NCBI GenBank assembly: GCA_948474755.1
Contig: CAOLHI010000564.1
Coordinates: forward strand, 1,178,001-1,242,000
Direction of reading: 5' to 3'
DNA: 64,000 nt
Source of the DNA: Ctenosaura bakeri
Lineage: Eukaryota; Chordata; Lepidosauria; Squamata; Iguanidae
Each line of letters begins with the position of its first letter. The first letter of the stretch is position 1. The position numbers were made by a program, and so were the translations under genes. The notes beneath the pieces were generated by a model that had not been told where the DNA came from, made no database searches, and was given only the letters and a program-made list of their open reading frames with translations. Shown in pieces: positions 1-13,800 of this stretch.

Positions 1-640
1 CAGTGTTGCTTAATTTAATCTGTGAAGGCAGAACATAAGAGAACACTTTCTAATTTCTTGAAAGCTGTCACACTCCGAGGAGGTTTCTGTGGGAGATTCC
101 TATGTGTGATGTTTCTGGCTTCAAATTACTTTACAGATTTCAGATTACTTTACAAACTTTACAAATTACATATTTGATGCATCCACTTTTATTCATTGAG
201 CTTTACAAAATTTATCAGTGGGACTGAGTCACACCCACTTTACAGTAGCAGCTGTTCAAGATTGCAAGTGTTTTGTGCACTAGTTGATCATTTTGTACGT
301 TGCTGGGCTTCTTTGCAACAATTTCACAAATTGCTTTTGCTCAAAAAGAGAGCATGGCCTTTTTGCTTACATGCAGAAGCAAATAATCTAATTTTTATCA
401 AGGACAAGAAAATATGCCAATATTTTCCACATTCCTTCTTCATACACAGTGGCTAATGCCATTATGAGTCTTAAGGTGCCATACCAATTGTTTATTTTTC
501 TTGGCACTGATAAGCTGACACACCTAACTATCCACAGAAATGTAAGATTTTCATCTTTTTGAAAAGGCATTAAATTCTTAATGAACTCCCAAAAGAGCAA
601 AGTTCCATAGATCAGATGCTACCATGGAAAATATTTGCTT
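1..640. other. Intron sequence, nothing recognised
   Basis: AT-rich sequence inside or beyond the last visible intron of the Kazal gene. No Kazal exon, repeat or RNA gene recognised. Confidence 0.4.
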
Positions 641-644
641 TTTA

Positions 645-1087
645 GAATGAGGGCGACCAAAATGGTGAAGGGTCTGGAAGCCATGCCCTGTGATGAATGG
701 CTTAGGGAGCTGGGGATGTTTAGTCTACAGAAGAGAAGTTTAAGAGGGGCCATGACAGCCATGTTTAAATATTTGAAGGGATGTCATGTTGAGGAGGGAG
801 TGGGCTTGTTCTCTGCCACTCCAGAGACTAGGACAAGGAGCAATGGATTCAAGCTGCAGGAAAGGACATTCCACTTGAACCTCAGGAAGAACTTCCTGAT
901 GGTCAGAGCTGTCTGGTAGTGGAATATGCTGCCTCAGAGTGTGGTAGAGTCTCCTTCTTTGGAGGCTTTTAAGCAGAGGCTGGATGGTCATCTGTTGGGA
1001 ATGCTTTGATGTGTATTCCTGCATAGCAGGGGGTTGCACTTGATGGTCCCTGAAGTCTCTTGCAACTCTATGATTCTATGACTCTAT
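645..1087 (+). mobile_element. CR1 LINE, 3' end fragment
   Basis: Matches the end of the CR1 ORF2 seen complete at 53998-55836: the conceptual product contains TKMVKGLEAMPCDEWLRELG and LGMFSLQKR, then a short 3' UTR ending in TCTATGATTCTATGA repeats. It is 5'-truncated and has point stops. It meets an oppositely oriented CR1 end at about 1088. Confidence 0.9.
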
Positions 1088-1088
1088 C

Positions 1089-1182
1089 TAATCATAGAAT
1101 CATAGAAATGTAGAGTTGGAAGAGACCACAGGAGCCATCCAGTCCAACCCCCTGCCATGCAGGAACACCCTCAAAGCATTCC
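1089..1182 (-). mobile_element. CR1 LINE, short 3' end fragment
   Basis: The sequence from ATCATAGAATCATAG through the GTTGGAAGAGACC and CAGTCCAACCCCCTGCC blocks is the reverse complement of a CR1 3' terminus, truncated after about 94 bp. It lies tail to tail with the preceding CR1 copy. Confidence 0.88.
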
Positions 1183-1737
1183 CGCTTTGTGATCTGTCAT
1201 AACTATCAGTGGTCAAACTGTCAAGTTGTCTTCCAGAAATATAAAGTCTACTTGATTTCTTCATTCTTCTTCTTTCATTCTTCTTTCATGGTATGCTTCT
1301 TTAGTGTAGGAGGCATCTCCACACATAAGCCACTTCCGCAACTACGTTGTGTCCTTAACTGTGTGCTCTCCTAGTTTGGATTCTCTGTCCAGTGTTAATC
1401 AAGAAACTCTTCCACAATATAGAAACAGTGGGAAATATTGAGAAGTTATCTGCTCATTGCTCTCAATGCAGTATTATCCTCACCCTTCCTCAGTTATTTG
1501 ACTCATACTCTAGCCTGGAAAAAAAGTCATTTTCTTACCTAACAAGGGAATAAGAGGTCTTCTTAATCTGAACATGCTTGCCGGACTATGAAGGTCATAA
1601 CACAGGACTGAAGCTTTCTATATCATGGTGATGTAAACAAAGATGGCAAAGCACTTGACGAAATATGAGAAAGAAGAATGAATTCTTGGCTCAAAGAATA
1701 ATGGACAGGTAGCACTTATTACAGTGTTCATTCTTAC
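1183..1737. other. Intron, nothing recognised
   Basis: No exon or repeat recognised. Next to exon 8 of the Kazal gene; presumed downstream intron. Confidence 0.35.
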
Positions 1738-1870
1738 CTCATTTGTATTCCCTTGACTTAAAGTTCCTGGAGCCATTCTGTCCCCATTTGTATTCAGGCT
1801 TGGTCCTCCTCTGCCACCTCCTCCTCCTCCTCGACCACCACCAAATCTACCTTCCCTTATTTCTTTTTTG
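1738..1870 (-). CDS. SPINK5: SPINK5-like exon 8: long glycine-rich linker
   Basis: 133-nt exon (phase 2 to 0), acceptor GTTTTTCAG, donor GAG|GTAAGA. It encodes 44 residues beginning KKEIREGRFGGGRGGGG, then a Ser/Asn/Thr-rich stretch ending GNTNE. Its phase, leading Lys-rich residues and NE ending match the linker exon at 11913-11973, but it is twice as long because of a Gly/Arg run. It is the last exon visible; the next Kazal exon should lie left of the window. Confidence 0.72.
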
Positions 1871-4800
1871 CTGAAAAACACGGAATGTGGGGAAACATGA
1901 GGAACCAGAACTGGAAACATAGATTCCTTTGTTTTAATACTTGTTAAAACTTGAAGTCAGTGGAAGAATGGGAAATGGGATGGGGGAACCACAAACCAAT
2001 ATAAAAACAAGAGTGGAAACCAATAAAAAGAAAAAAAACATACCCATGTACAAGTGAGAAACAACTGATAATAAAAAATTGTCTCATTAATTTAATATGG
2101 CACACATAAACAGGTCAATTTTGTAGGATTGTGATTGAAGCTGTTGAGTTGTTTGATGGAACTGGCAATGGGTTAAATGGGCAAAAGCAAAGACTGATGC
2201 AGGGATTAGAATGCTGAATTTTGATTTAAAAAAAAAAAACGCCTGCATTTAAATCTCTATTCAGAAATGAAGCTGACTAGGTGATCCCGGACCAATCACC
2301 ATGTCTTAGCCTCATAGTCTATCCTAACAGTGTTGTCGTGATGGTAAATGAAGATGAGGAAAAAAGTATAATATACCACCCTGGGCTTTTGGAGGAATGG
2401 TAAGATACAACTACAATCAGTTGATCAATCACACAGTTTCTATATTGGACACAGTTAGAAACATTTGAAGAACTCACTAAACATATTTATTTGTGCTATA
2501 AATATGAAACATTTTCCTCCACTTTCATGTTGAACACTGCATAGAATGATTGTACAAATGCTATGAAATAGATAGGAATGAAATAGTCTTCAGCAGAAAT
2601 AGAGTAGGCTCCTTCATTCATGTCTATTTTTTGGATGGGGCACAGGAAGCTATTCTCTAGCTATTTGTGCACTAACAAAATCCTCCCCACAAGTAGCTGT
2701 CAAGTCCCTGGAGGGGCTGCTGATGGTAGTCCTGATTCCCAGTGGGGAGGGGCAGAGGGGGAGGCAATTCTCTTCATGAAGATACTGCTGGTCTGGTCTT
2801 GAGGGGAAGAGGAAAGGAAAGGTGTGTTTGATTCATGAGCACACCTTTGTGTATTCCCTCCAAGACAAGACCAGGGGCTTCTTCATTGTCTGGATTGCCT
2901 CCTTCCTCCTCTTACCACTGGTAGGGAGCAGCAACAGCCTCATCCCACCACGCTTGAGAGATAATGGGCTGCAGGGGGATGCAGAAGTGCACATGCTGCC
3001 TGCTTGATGCAAGAATTCAGCCTACTTGCAGGATTATCTAATAAGACCTCATGCTTTAACTCAGACAAGTCACCACTTCTCTGTATTGTTTTGTGGCTCA
3101 GTGGCAGACTCCACAGTTTGTGTGCAAAGAGTCCCATATTTCAGTGGTTGGCATCTTCTGCTACGTCTGTGAAAGAGTCTTGTCTAAAACCTTGAAGGGT
3201 TTCTGTCAGTCTTCAGTGCCCATCTTTTTCTAACATGGTGTCCTGCAAATACTTCGATTACAGCTCTCACAATCCCTGATGATAAATCATCTTAGCTGGA
3301 GGTGTCTGCTGCTGCCCAAAATATCTGTTGGGCTCCATGTTGGGTAAAGATGATGCAGTCAATGCTGAGCTAGAAAGAGCAAGGGTATAATTGATCTCCT
3401 GTTTTCCTTAGGGTTTTGTAGGGATTCCTGAGAGACTAAAACATTTTGATCATTTCAGAGAGATTCAGTGTAAATGATCATGGATTTATCATATCTAACT
3501 ATCCTAATCTAAAACAGCATATCTAAAATATCAGCTTTTACTATTGTACTACTACCAACACCACCATCTGCTCTCCTACTACTACTACATTTTTCCACCA
3601 TCCCTAGAGTTTCTTCGTTTCTTCCACCACCATTTTGGCTTCTATCTCTAGTCAGTTCAGTGGAAATTGAGCACATCTGTGTTGGGGGAAAGCATGTTGT
3701 ATACTAGCAGGCAAGAAAGTATAAATGTATAGGTGTGTTACTGCGGTTCAGGCCTACCTGGAGATAGCACCTGATATCGTTTTGATATCAAACCATTCGG
3801 CTTTCCTCTGCCACCCCGCTCCACGTGTTTGCGAGACCTCCGGACAAGCACATAAACAGGCACGGCTGATAATTGCTGGACATTCCATTCTCCACCCAAG
3901 CAGGCCAGACAGAGCCAGTTCGTCACTTCACAGACCTCTCCAGCAAACACCTCCTTGCTTATGCACGATACTAACAAAGGCTCCCCCGCCCCGAGCAGGT
4001 AGCCTCACAAAGCTGTACTAAGTGCTCCACATTTGCCTACTGGCTACACTATTGTTAATTCGATCCTAAGCCAATCATGCTAAACTCTGACCTTTCCAAA
4101 GCTTTGTCCCGAAAATCCCTATTTCCAATTCCTTAGTTAGCTATATGACTGTGTTGTCTTTAATATTTGTCTGTATTTAATAAAACATCATTTTTGCTAT
4201 TTTAAAACCATCTGACTGCTTGACTGACCTGCCCCCGTAGACGCTGGGTTGCAAGATCCTGCTAAGTTACCCTGCCTCTCGCTAGCTTTAGTGAGTGCTC
4301 CAGCTAATTTTCCCCAAGCTGTGTTGTGGTTGTTTGGTTATTTGGGCACCCCTCCCAGGACCCCCAGAGATCAGGGTAACAGGTCCATCCCATAGTATTA
4401 GAAAAGCTGCTGCTTATTTTTTATGGATTTCTTCCAAGAGAAGTTCTATATCAGGCCATAGAAAATTATACGTATATATCAATGGTTTTATATCAGAAAA
4501 AAATGGTTCTGGTTTGACACTGTCACCAAAGTTGCCAGGTTTTCAAAATGGTAGTACAGTTAGATGCCAGCTCCAGCCTGGCTGGGTCACATGAATGAGT
4601 CCTATATAAGACTATAAAACCTCACAAGAAACCCTGCTCTCGCAAATCCTCCAGGCTCCCGTGGGATTTCAGATTTTAGATCTTGCAGGAACTTGAAAAC
4701 CCCTGCAGGTTTCACAATGGCAGGCTAGCCAACATGACAGAAAAAACAACAACAACATTTTGTTGGAACAACCAGACAGTGAAGAGAGGAGGAAGCTTGG

Positions 4801-7800
4801 CCTCACTTGCAGATAGAGCCCTGGCATTTGGTATGTAACAGGCCAGTCTGCTGCACAGAAAATACTTGAGGATCAGTCTTGGGAGACCATAGCTGGCACC
4901 CATTCTCAAATGTGGGATTTGGTTCATTATATATCACCCAAAGGCAAGACTAGACTTTAAAAGCCAAATACATAACATCCTGTATAAAATGGAACACCTG
5001 GCTACTGCACTTTCACCCCTCAGAAATACCACATGTAGTGCTATAGCACTGATCAAACAACTGAAAGCAGACCTGCTACGCACATACAATGGGTGGCTCT
5101 GAAAGAAGCAGCCATAAGTCTAAGACTGAAAAGTGACTCCAGAAAGAAGTCAAGATGCATACTGTTGGGAAATGCTTTTGAAAGAAAGCAGTCCTTTCTT
5201 GATGAAGTAAACTAGGTGGGCTTCCTTCTCTCTATTAGTAATATAACAGGTGTTAGAACAGTTAACAACAGAAGTAAACAATGAAAAGATGAAGAAATCC
5301 TATATAATAGGGTAGGACATGAAATTCAACATAAAAAGAGCTGTCACAGAGCAGATGGCTCATTTTCTGGTTAGGCACTAAAATGGACATCTTACACTAT
5401 CCGTGCATGCTAATGACACCTTCACTGTCTCTCTCTTCTCCCAAACAAGCTTCGTCCTTCAAGTCTCCCTGCATAGTTTCTCACAGCATTGCTGTTCCTT
5501 CCCTGTCCTGCTCTTGCCTCTCTATCTTCTTTCTCCCTCTCACCCTTGTGAATCTATCTATCAAGCAGATCCAAAACCTTTAGTCCTTAACGACAGAGTT
5601 CTCCTCATCAGTACCTCTTGCAGCAATTTCCTGCTGTTAAATCTTGATTCCACCCCTCCCCCAGCATTTACATATTCTTCTTAAATTCTATTCTGATCAA
5701 CAGGGTTTCATGCACTGTCTCTACCAGTGGTGGCTGGTGGCTTTCATGCTGGAGGGAGGTGAATCTGTTCTAGGTTTTAGTTTGAATGTTAAAGGATCTG
5801 TTCAAGGTTGTCATTGTTGTTAACTGTCATCAAGTAGACTTTGATTTATGGTGATCCCATGAAGGAGAAACCTCCAACTCACCTTGGCCATTTCCGCACT
5901 AGACTGTTAAGTGCTATTATTCAACTTTCAACATCCTATGGAATCCTGAGGTTTGCAGTTTAGGGAGGGCAGAAATAGCCCTTGTTATCAACAACTAATG
6001 CTCAGGTCTTGCAGACTCAGGGCTTCCTAGATTCAGTCTAGTCGTCTGTAATATGATCTCCTCCTTTTCCTAGTGCTCTCTAGCTTACCAAGCATTATTG
6101 TCTTTTCTAGTGAGTCACGTCTTGTCATGATACATCCAAAGTACATCAGACTCAGTTGAGTCATTTTGGCTTCTAGGGAGAGTTCAGACTTGATTTACTC
6201 TAGGACCCACTCATTTGCCTTTTAGCAGTCCAGGACACCCATAGAACTGTTCTCCAGGACCACATTTCAAAGGAGTTGATTTTATTCCCATCAGCTTTCT
6301 TCACTGTCTAGCTTTCAGAACCATACATTGAAATTGGAAATACGATGGCATAGACAATCCTAACTTCAGCATTCAAGGATACTAAAATAACACTATCATA
6401 TGATGAAGGTAATCCCTCTATCTCAACTGCTACTTTCCTGGCCTCAGAGGGAGAGAAGAAAAGGCAGTCTCTGTTGGACTTAATCCCTGCCCTCACCGCC
6501 ATCCCCTTTCCTTGTACAGTGAAGGCATTACATAAATAAATGATGATGATTATAAAAACAACAATTACAAATCTTTAGACTTCATGATCTTGTCTAGTTC
6601 CTTCATAGCTGCCCTTCCAAGCCCTAGTCTTCTTCTGATTTCTTGACTGCAGTCTCCATTCAGATTAATGACTAAGCCAAGGTATGGAACATCTTGAAAC
6701 TGTTTCCGTGTTTTCATTGTCATGTAAAGTTACCTAAATCATCTGTGGTTATTATTTTTGTTTTCTTAATGTTCAACTGTAAACCAGCTTTTACACATTC
6801 CTTGTTGACTTTCTTCAGTAATCATTCCAAGTCTTTGCTATTTGCTTGATTCCAGTTGTGTCATTAGTCACAGTGCTACTTCTACCCCATTAGCTCACCG
6901 AGTGCCTTCCAACCTGTACAAGGTACTGAACTTTTTAAAATTCAGACTAAAACTCAGTGTTCTGGTAACATGGAAGCCCCCAGATGCCACTGGTTTCTGC
7001 ACTATCACATCTGGTGGGAGGTAGGTGGAACAACATGGAACTTCTTACATTCTTAACAAAGATATAGGTAGACTACCTTCTGATTGCATGGTGATTTCTA
7101 TGTATTTAACTGCATACCCATTTTACATTCTACTTCATTGTTATAATAATTGCAGTAAGTTTAGTTCACCTCAGTTGACTAAGCAATTATGTATCCTCAC
7201 TGTATCCTTCATTGGTTAAGATCCTCTAGCTATGTTTTGGGAAAGAAAGACCAGCAATGAAAAGGGGCACCCCAATGTCTGAACATTTAAGCCAAATGTT
7301 ACCCAGTTGTGACAACACTTTTTTTAAAAAAAAAGAAAATACTTTTGTTTTCAATAAAGCAGGCAAAGCACATTCCAAATCTTCCCTTCTTTACAGCTAG
7401 GCTGTTAATGTATATAAAGATATTTTGTTGCTAATGATAATAAAATTCTCCTGTAATTTCCCCCCACAACATTATTTGTTACCATCTGTAATGTCATTTT
7501 GCTGTACCTTGTATATATTTGGATGCTTTCATATATTTTTAATGCATGTGTCATTGCCCTTGGCTAATACAATAAACTCAAATAGGTGTGTGTGTGTGTG
7601 TGTAATCTCAGTCCTCCCAAGAACATGGTTTCATCATCCATTGATCTGAGCACTCACAATTTCTCTGCACACATGATGCACTTGTTGCTGTGTGTATGTC
7701 CAGAAGCATCACGGACTGGATCATTCTCGCGGGTACAGGTCAGCTCTCCGTCAGGCCCTATTTGTGACCTATATTCATAGCATTCATCATCACCCCTCTA

Positions 7801-10800
7801 GAAAGAAAAGAAACATGCCTTGTTTGGTTGTCTTGACTTTTACACATAATGGCGAATCAGCATCACCAAAAAATGCAACTCACTGTCACAAACACACACC
7901 TCCGTATACTTATAGCTTGCATCAAAGTGTGAGAGTCAACAGTGTCACCCCCTACTGTCATGTCACCTTTCACCTGGCATGTTAGTCAGAGGACTCCTGA
8001 GTTCCTCTGTCTTAGAAACACATGCTGGGTGTGTCCTATGACCAACCTAATTATCATTCTTTGGCAGATAGAATCAAGAGTGAAATTGATCCAAGCGATA
8101 AAAGATTTTCTCCCCCATTTTTCCCAACATGCTTAAAGTACCGGTACAGTCAGTTCTTCCAGATCACACAGCAGCAATCACCAAGCAGACAGCACTAAAA
8201 CAATTCAGAGAAAGCACATGTAGATACAGAGTCTATAGCAACTATTGTGGAACATGTTGAGAAATGTCAAAGCTGCAATGAAAATGCAAGCAACAAGGAA
8301 TGAAGACGACACTGTGCAGACAATTAAGAACCTGCTCTTAAGTAAGGAAGGAGAAAATGGTCAGTTTCACTTCCTCTCACATTTAGTGTTTTTTTTTTTT
8401 AATCAAACTGTTTCCATCCCCAATAAGAAGAACTTTTGGGATATTTGGAGAATTCTCCAAAATCATACTGAATCAAAGTTCTCTCCCATCTGCACTGGCC
8501 ACATGTAAAAGGTACTTTTATTTGCAGCATGAAGATAAGCATGTTGTACCCGTTGGCTCTGTTGCTTTAAAGAGCTTCTCAGGGGTAAAAAAGAAGGAGC
8601 AATTTTAGGGACCTTTCACATTACACAATAAGAGAACTATGATTTCACTTTAACTGTCACAACAACATCCTACAGAATCCTGGGATTTACAGTTTATGTG
8701 GATGGATATGTGCCTTCAAGTCCCCTGTTGACTTATGCTGACCTCGTGAATTTCAAAGGTTTCCTAGGCAAGGAATACTCAGAATTGGCTTTGCCAGTTC
8801 CTTCCTCTGAAACAGAGCTTACAGAATCTAGTATCCACTGGCAGTGTCCTGTCCCAGTACTAGCCAGGTATGACCCTGCTTAGTTCCCAAGATTAGACAG
8901 GATCTGGTGCTTTTAGGGTGTCAGTGATATTTGTATGATGGGAAGAAGAAGAGGAGGAAGAAGAAGAAGATTTTATGCTGTATAATTATTATATAGTGTT
9001 ATAATAACCCTAGCCTGTAATATAGAGATGTCCATAATCTGGTGCCTTTAGGGGTATTTATTTGAGCATTGAACTATACCCTGGAGAACAGGGTTCAATT
9101 CCCTGCTTGGCCATTGGGTGACCTTGGGTGCATCACACACTCTCAGCCCCAGAAAAGCCCATAATAGATTCACCTTAGGGTCCCCATAAGTCGGAAACAA
9201 CTTGAAAGCACACAACAACAACAACAACAACAACAACAGTTGAAGACATAAGAACTCAAATTGGAGACTTTTTAAGAATTAAGCACTCAAAGTCATGTGT
9301 GTGGACAGACAAATCCATTAGGTTTGCTTTCTTACAGGTCTGATTTAAAAAAAATATTTTCATAATATGGACAAATTTGTGAATATTGATCAATTTGCAT
9401 CAAAAATTAACAGAAATAAAATTCTTTCCTATCCTTTTTCTCAATTTCTTAATACTACACAACAGAACATTTCTTTTGGTAATGTTTCAGTGCAGATGGA
9501 TACAAGATGAAGGCGAATTTTGCTAATTTCATTCATTTCTCATCCTCAAAATACATTCACTGTAAAGGATTTTTTACAGCCTACCTATTTGTCTGAAGGC
9601 AGCTTATTCAGTTCCATCTCTGTAATGAAGAAGGACTTGGCTAAACAACTCTTGAAGAAGATAATTTATGCTGGTTTTTGTCTCTTGACAGGAGGGTGGA
9701 GTGCATGTATAATAACTAAGTGTCATCTTTTTTTGGTCTTAATTATGTTGACCTTGTAAAGGAAAGTATTTTCTCATAAAAAATGCACTAGACTTTATCA
9801 TGCCATGGCAATGAGCTAAGTCTTCTGGGATTTCTTTTTTATTTTATTTTAGTTCCATTTTAATTTTTAAGATGTCCCTGTCTATATTTCCTAGGATCAG
9901 AAATAGTCTTGACTGAAATACCATTTGCTTCATTTCAGTTCTTTGGCATGGCAAGCATGTGTGTACCTGTCTCAGCAAAATAACCACCCACCCAACCCCA
10001 CGAGTCCCTTGAAATACTATTTTAAGCAACATTTGTTTTAAGCAGGTCCAGGGTTATCCAATGAGTGTACATGGGTAAGTGGGGATACAAATCATGGGCC
10101 CTCTTTGCATGGCATTTGCCATGCGAAAGGCCTCCAGAGCATCATTTGATTGTGAGGAGCCGTCCACATGACGTCCTTGCAATCGTGCAATGCTGCCAGG
10201 GCTGGCAGGTGCCGATCATGCACTATTTCATTTTCGGCTTGTAGCTGAAAATGGTGTGTGATTGTGCATCACTTCAGGACCCTGCACACACTTACCGTGC
10301 ATGCAGAGCCTTTGGAGCCGCGGCGCTCGCGCTTCCTGTCCCAAAGCAGCCTAGGAAAATCCCAGGCTGCTCTGCGGAAGGAAGAGCCAGAGCCCTTGTG
10401 TTGCCTGCCACCTGGCAGGCAACAACTGCAGAGCCAAAGCAGCAGGGATGGGAGAGCCTCTCGCAAGAGGCTGCTCACGCGATCCCCACACCCCAGTGCT
10501 GAGAAAGGTAAGTTGCGGAAAGGGCCATGGTCTACAGCAGGGCTTTCCAAATGGTGTGCCGAGACGCATTAGTGTGTTGGTGTAGATGTGTTGCCTACAA
10601 TCTTGGAAATGTATGTTATTATTTATAAAATATATATTTTTAAAAATATATGAGATATGTTGTGTCCCATACATTTTGTTATCACATTTTATGTATGTGT
10701 CAATATCTCTTACAAGGGGTTAGTTTAACCTCTGGTTTGCTAGTAAAACTGAACTACTGTGTCGTGAAATGATGCATGTCTAAAAAAGTGTGTCACCAAC

Positions 10801-13800
10801 ATGAAAAATTTGGAAAGCTGTGGTCTACAGAATCACAGCCCAATCATCAAACCACTCTCAAGAAAATAAATAGGCAGATATAAATATGGCTATCTGGTTG
10901 GACCTGAGATGTCATTATGATTCACAAGTTGGTCAAGTGAGGTCATTGTTAAAGAGTAACCCAGTAATTAAACTAGATGCACTAATTGTTCAGTTTTCTA
11001 TTAAAAGCAATGGCAGTTACATTGATTTAGGCATGCGTGATGTAATTTTTATGGAGGGATGATTGAGTGATACACTCATCTGGATCTTTTCGATAATGAA
11101 GTAAAATCTTATGTGTATGCAGGGTGCAGGCAGAGCCAGTGTGGTGTAATGGTTTGAGTGTTACACTAGGACCCTTTTCGCATGTTTTTTTTCTAGCGCG
11201 AGTGCCCCTTGAGCACCGCACAAATGGGACATCGCTCCGTATGATGCACTCCCACTTGCGTGGCGCTCACGAGGCTGAAGCGGGGTGCGGGCGCATTTAT
11301 TGATTTTCGGCTTTAAGCTGAAAATGCCCTGCACTCGCGCAATGCTCGTGGCACCCTCGTGCACTTACCTGCATGCAGTGCGTCGGAAAGCTGGGCGGGT
11401 CGTACTTCCTCCCCCGGCACAGCCTACAACTCCCATACTGCGCTGCGGAAGGAAGGGGCGGGGCGCTAGCGTGACGGTTGCGCAAACAGGAAGTGAACTG
11501 CGGTAGGAAGGAGGGGGGAAGTGGCAGCGTTTCAAACGAGGCTTCTCACGTGAGACACCCTCCCCCGTCGCGCAAACAGGTAACATGCGAAAAGGGCCTA
11601 GGACACTGGAAGCCATGGAGACCCACTGAGGTGACCTTGGGCAAGTCACACTCTCTCAGTCTCAGAGGAAGGCAAAGGCAAACCCCCTCTGAACAAATTC
11701 TACCAGGAAAACTCTATGCCAGGGTCATCTTTGGGTCACTATAAGTTGGAAATGAATTGAAGGCACACAACAACAGGGCACAGGAAAATCTCAAGTGTAA
11801 AAATGTTGAAATATCTTTCGGATAGTCTGTCCCTTCTCCTTCTTGGGTGCCATGGGCAAGAAAAGGAAAATCTTGATGGTAACATACAAATTGGGATAAA
11901 GTATTATCTTACCTCATTGTTCCCATTTTGTGGTTGCCTCTTTCCAAGAGAATTCATTTTCCCTCCATTTTTGCTGCAAGAAAAGATTTTGAAAAGTTTT
12001 ATTTGGGGGCAATTCAGAGTTGCCTAATGCAGTTTTAAAAACAAAACATAGTCTACTCACAACCTCTGTAGACACATCATGCACTTATTGCTGTGTTGTT
12101 TGCCAGAAGCATCACGAACTGGGTTATTCTCTCTGGTGCATGAATATTCCCCACGTAAGAAATAGGGCCAGTACACACTGCAGTCATCATCCTGTACAGT
12201 GGAAGAAAAAGGTTGACTTTTTGTTCGTAATCTCTCTGAAGACAGAGTCATCATCATACAGCATGATAAAACAAAGGTAATTCTGGATGCTAAGTTCCAC
12301 TAGAGGACTATGGAATAGGCACAATATTGCAGTAATTTTAACTGTAAGACATTCCATAGATTGAGATTTTCTCTGTTATGACTTACGCTGCCTCGGAGTG
12401 TAGTGGAGTCTCCTTCCTTGGAGGTTTTTAAGCAGAGGCTTGATGGCCATCTGTCGGGAGTGCTTTGAGGGTGTTCCTGCATGGCAGGGGGTTGGACTGG
12501 ATGGCCCCTGTGGTCTCTTCCAACTCTACATTTCTATGATTCTATGATTCTAGGCCATTTCTGTACTACACTGTTATACTGCTATTATTCCACTTTCAAC
12601 ATCTTGTGGAATTCTGGAATTTGAAGTCTAATGAGGCAAAATAGCTCTCTGGGTGAGAATTCTAAATGTTGGTCCTTAAACTGCAAATCTTAGGATTCCA
12701 TAGGAAAGTGGAAAGTGGAATAATTGCACTACAACAGTGTAGTGTGGAAATGGCCTCATCTCATATAGAGTACAAACCAGAGGTTTGCATTGATTTCAGT
12801 GAAGGAGTTGGATTACACATATAAGCAAAAGCACTGAGATGCACTTAACACTGGATGAATTACGCCCATTGTTTGAGATTCTGGGTTTTTTATTTTTTTT
12901 CATCTGTACAGAGGTAATATTTGTTATGGACTTTGTTATGCATTAGCTGCTTGCAAATATTAAAAAATATGCTCAACAAATTGAAATGGACTCGCAGTTA
13001 GTCATATTTTGAGTGGGCCATTTGAAATCAATGGGATTTCAGTTACCTAAGTCTCATTGATTTCAACTAGTATGTTACTGGGCCTGTGTCTAATTCACTA
13101 CTTGATGTGTGGCCTGGTCAAATTTGGAAACTTTTTCTACCTCTTTTAGTTAAAATGGCATTGAGAGAGAACAGCTTGAATAGGGAAACAAGCAGGCCTT
13201 ATACTGAACCCTTCTCCTACCCACTTCCATCTTGAAAGTTCCTTTTTCCCAGCCAGGAGTGGAATGCTAGAAACATGTTTTTAAAGTTTTGCCACCACAA
13301 CTGTTAGACGGCAAAGCAGCAAGCATGATCATAATGAATTAATCCAAGCAATTCTGTCAAGTAACAAAGAAACAATTTAGTAATGCAGAACCCATCAATA
13401 AAAAGATTTACTGTCTAGAAATATGTGTATGTGTATAAGAAAAGGATTGGGCAAGGTAAAAATAAGGTGCAATTAGGGCTTACTTATCCTTGGTCCCACA
13501 CCTTGACCTAGCTATTACTCCACTAAACATTAACTGAGTGCCAACAATGTGCTTGGAATTTTACAAACAAGGAAGGCGGGACTAGCCCTGCCCTGGTGAG
13601 TTTACAGTCTCGCATTGCAATACTAAGCATATCTGTTCAGACAGACATAAGTCCTACTGAGTTCAGTGGATACTTGCCTACTTGAAACCTCTGTGGTGCA
13701 ATGCCCTTAATATGCTGTTGTCACCAAGGTGAATCTATCCTGATACTGGTGAGGACCTCCTGAATGGCTCGCTGTGGTCAATAAAGGACTGGATATGGAT

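Noticed and set aside
1618..1920. Gly-rich 100-residue ORF as a separate RNA-binding protein gene
   Set aside because: Splice sites and phases at 1738 and 1870 fit it better as a linker exon of the Kazal gene.
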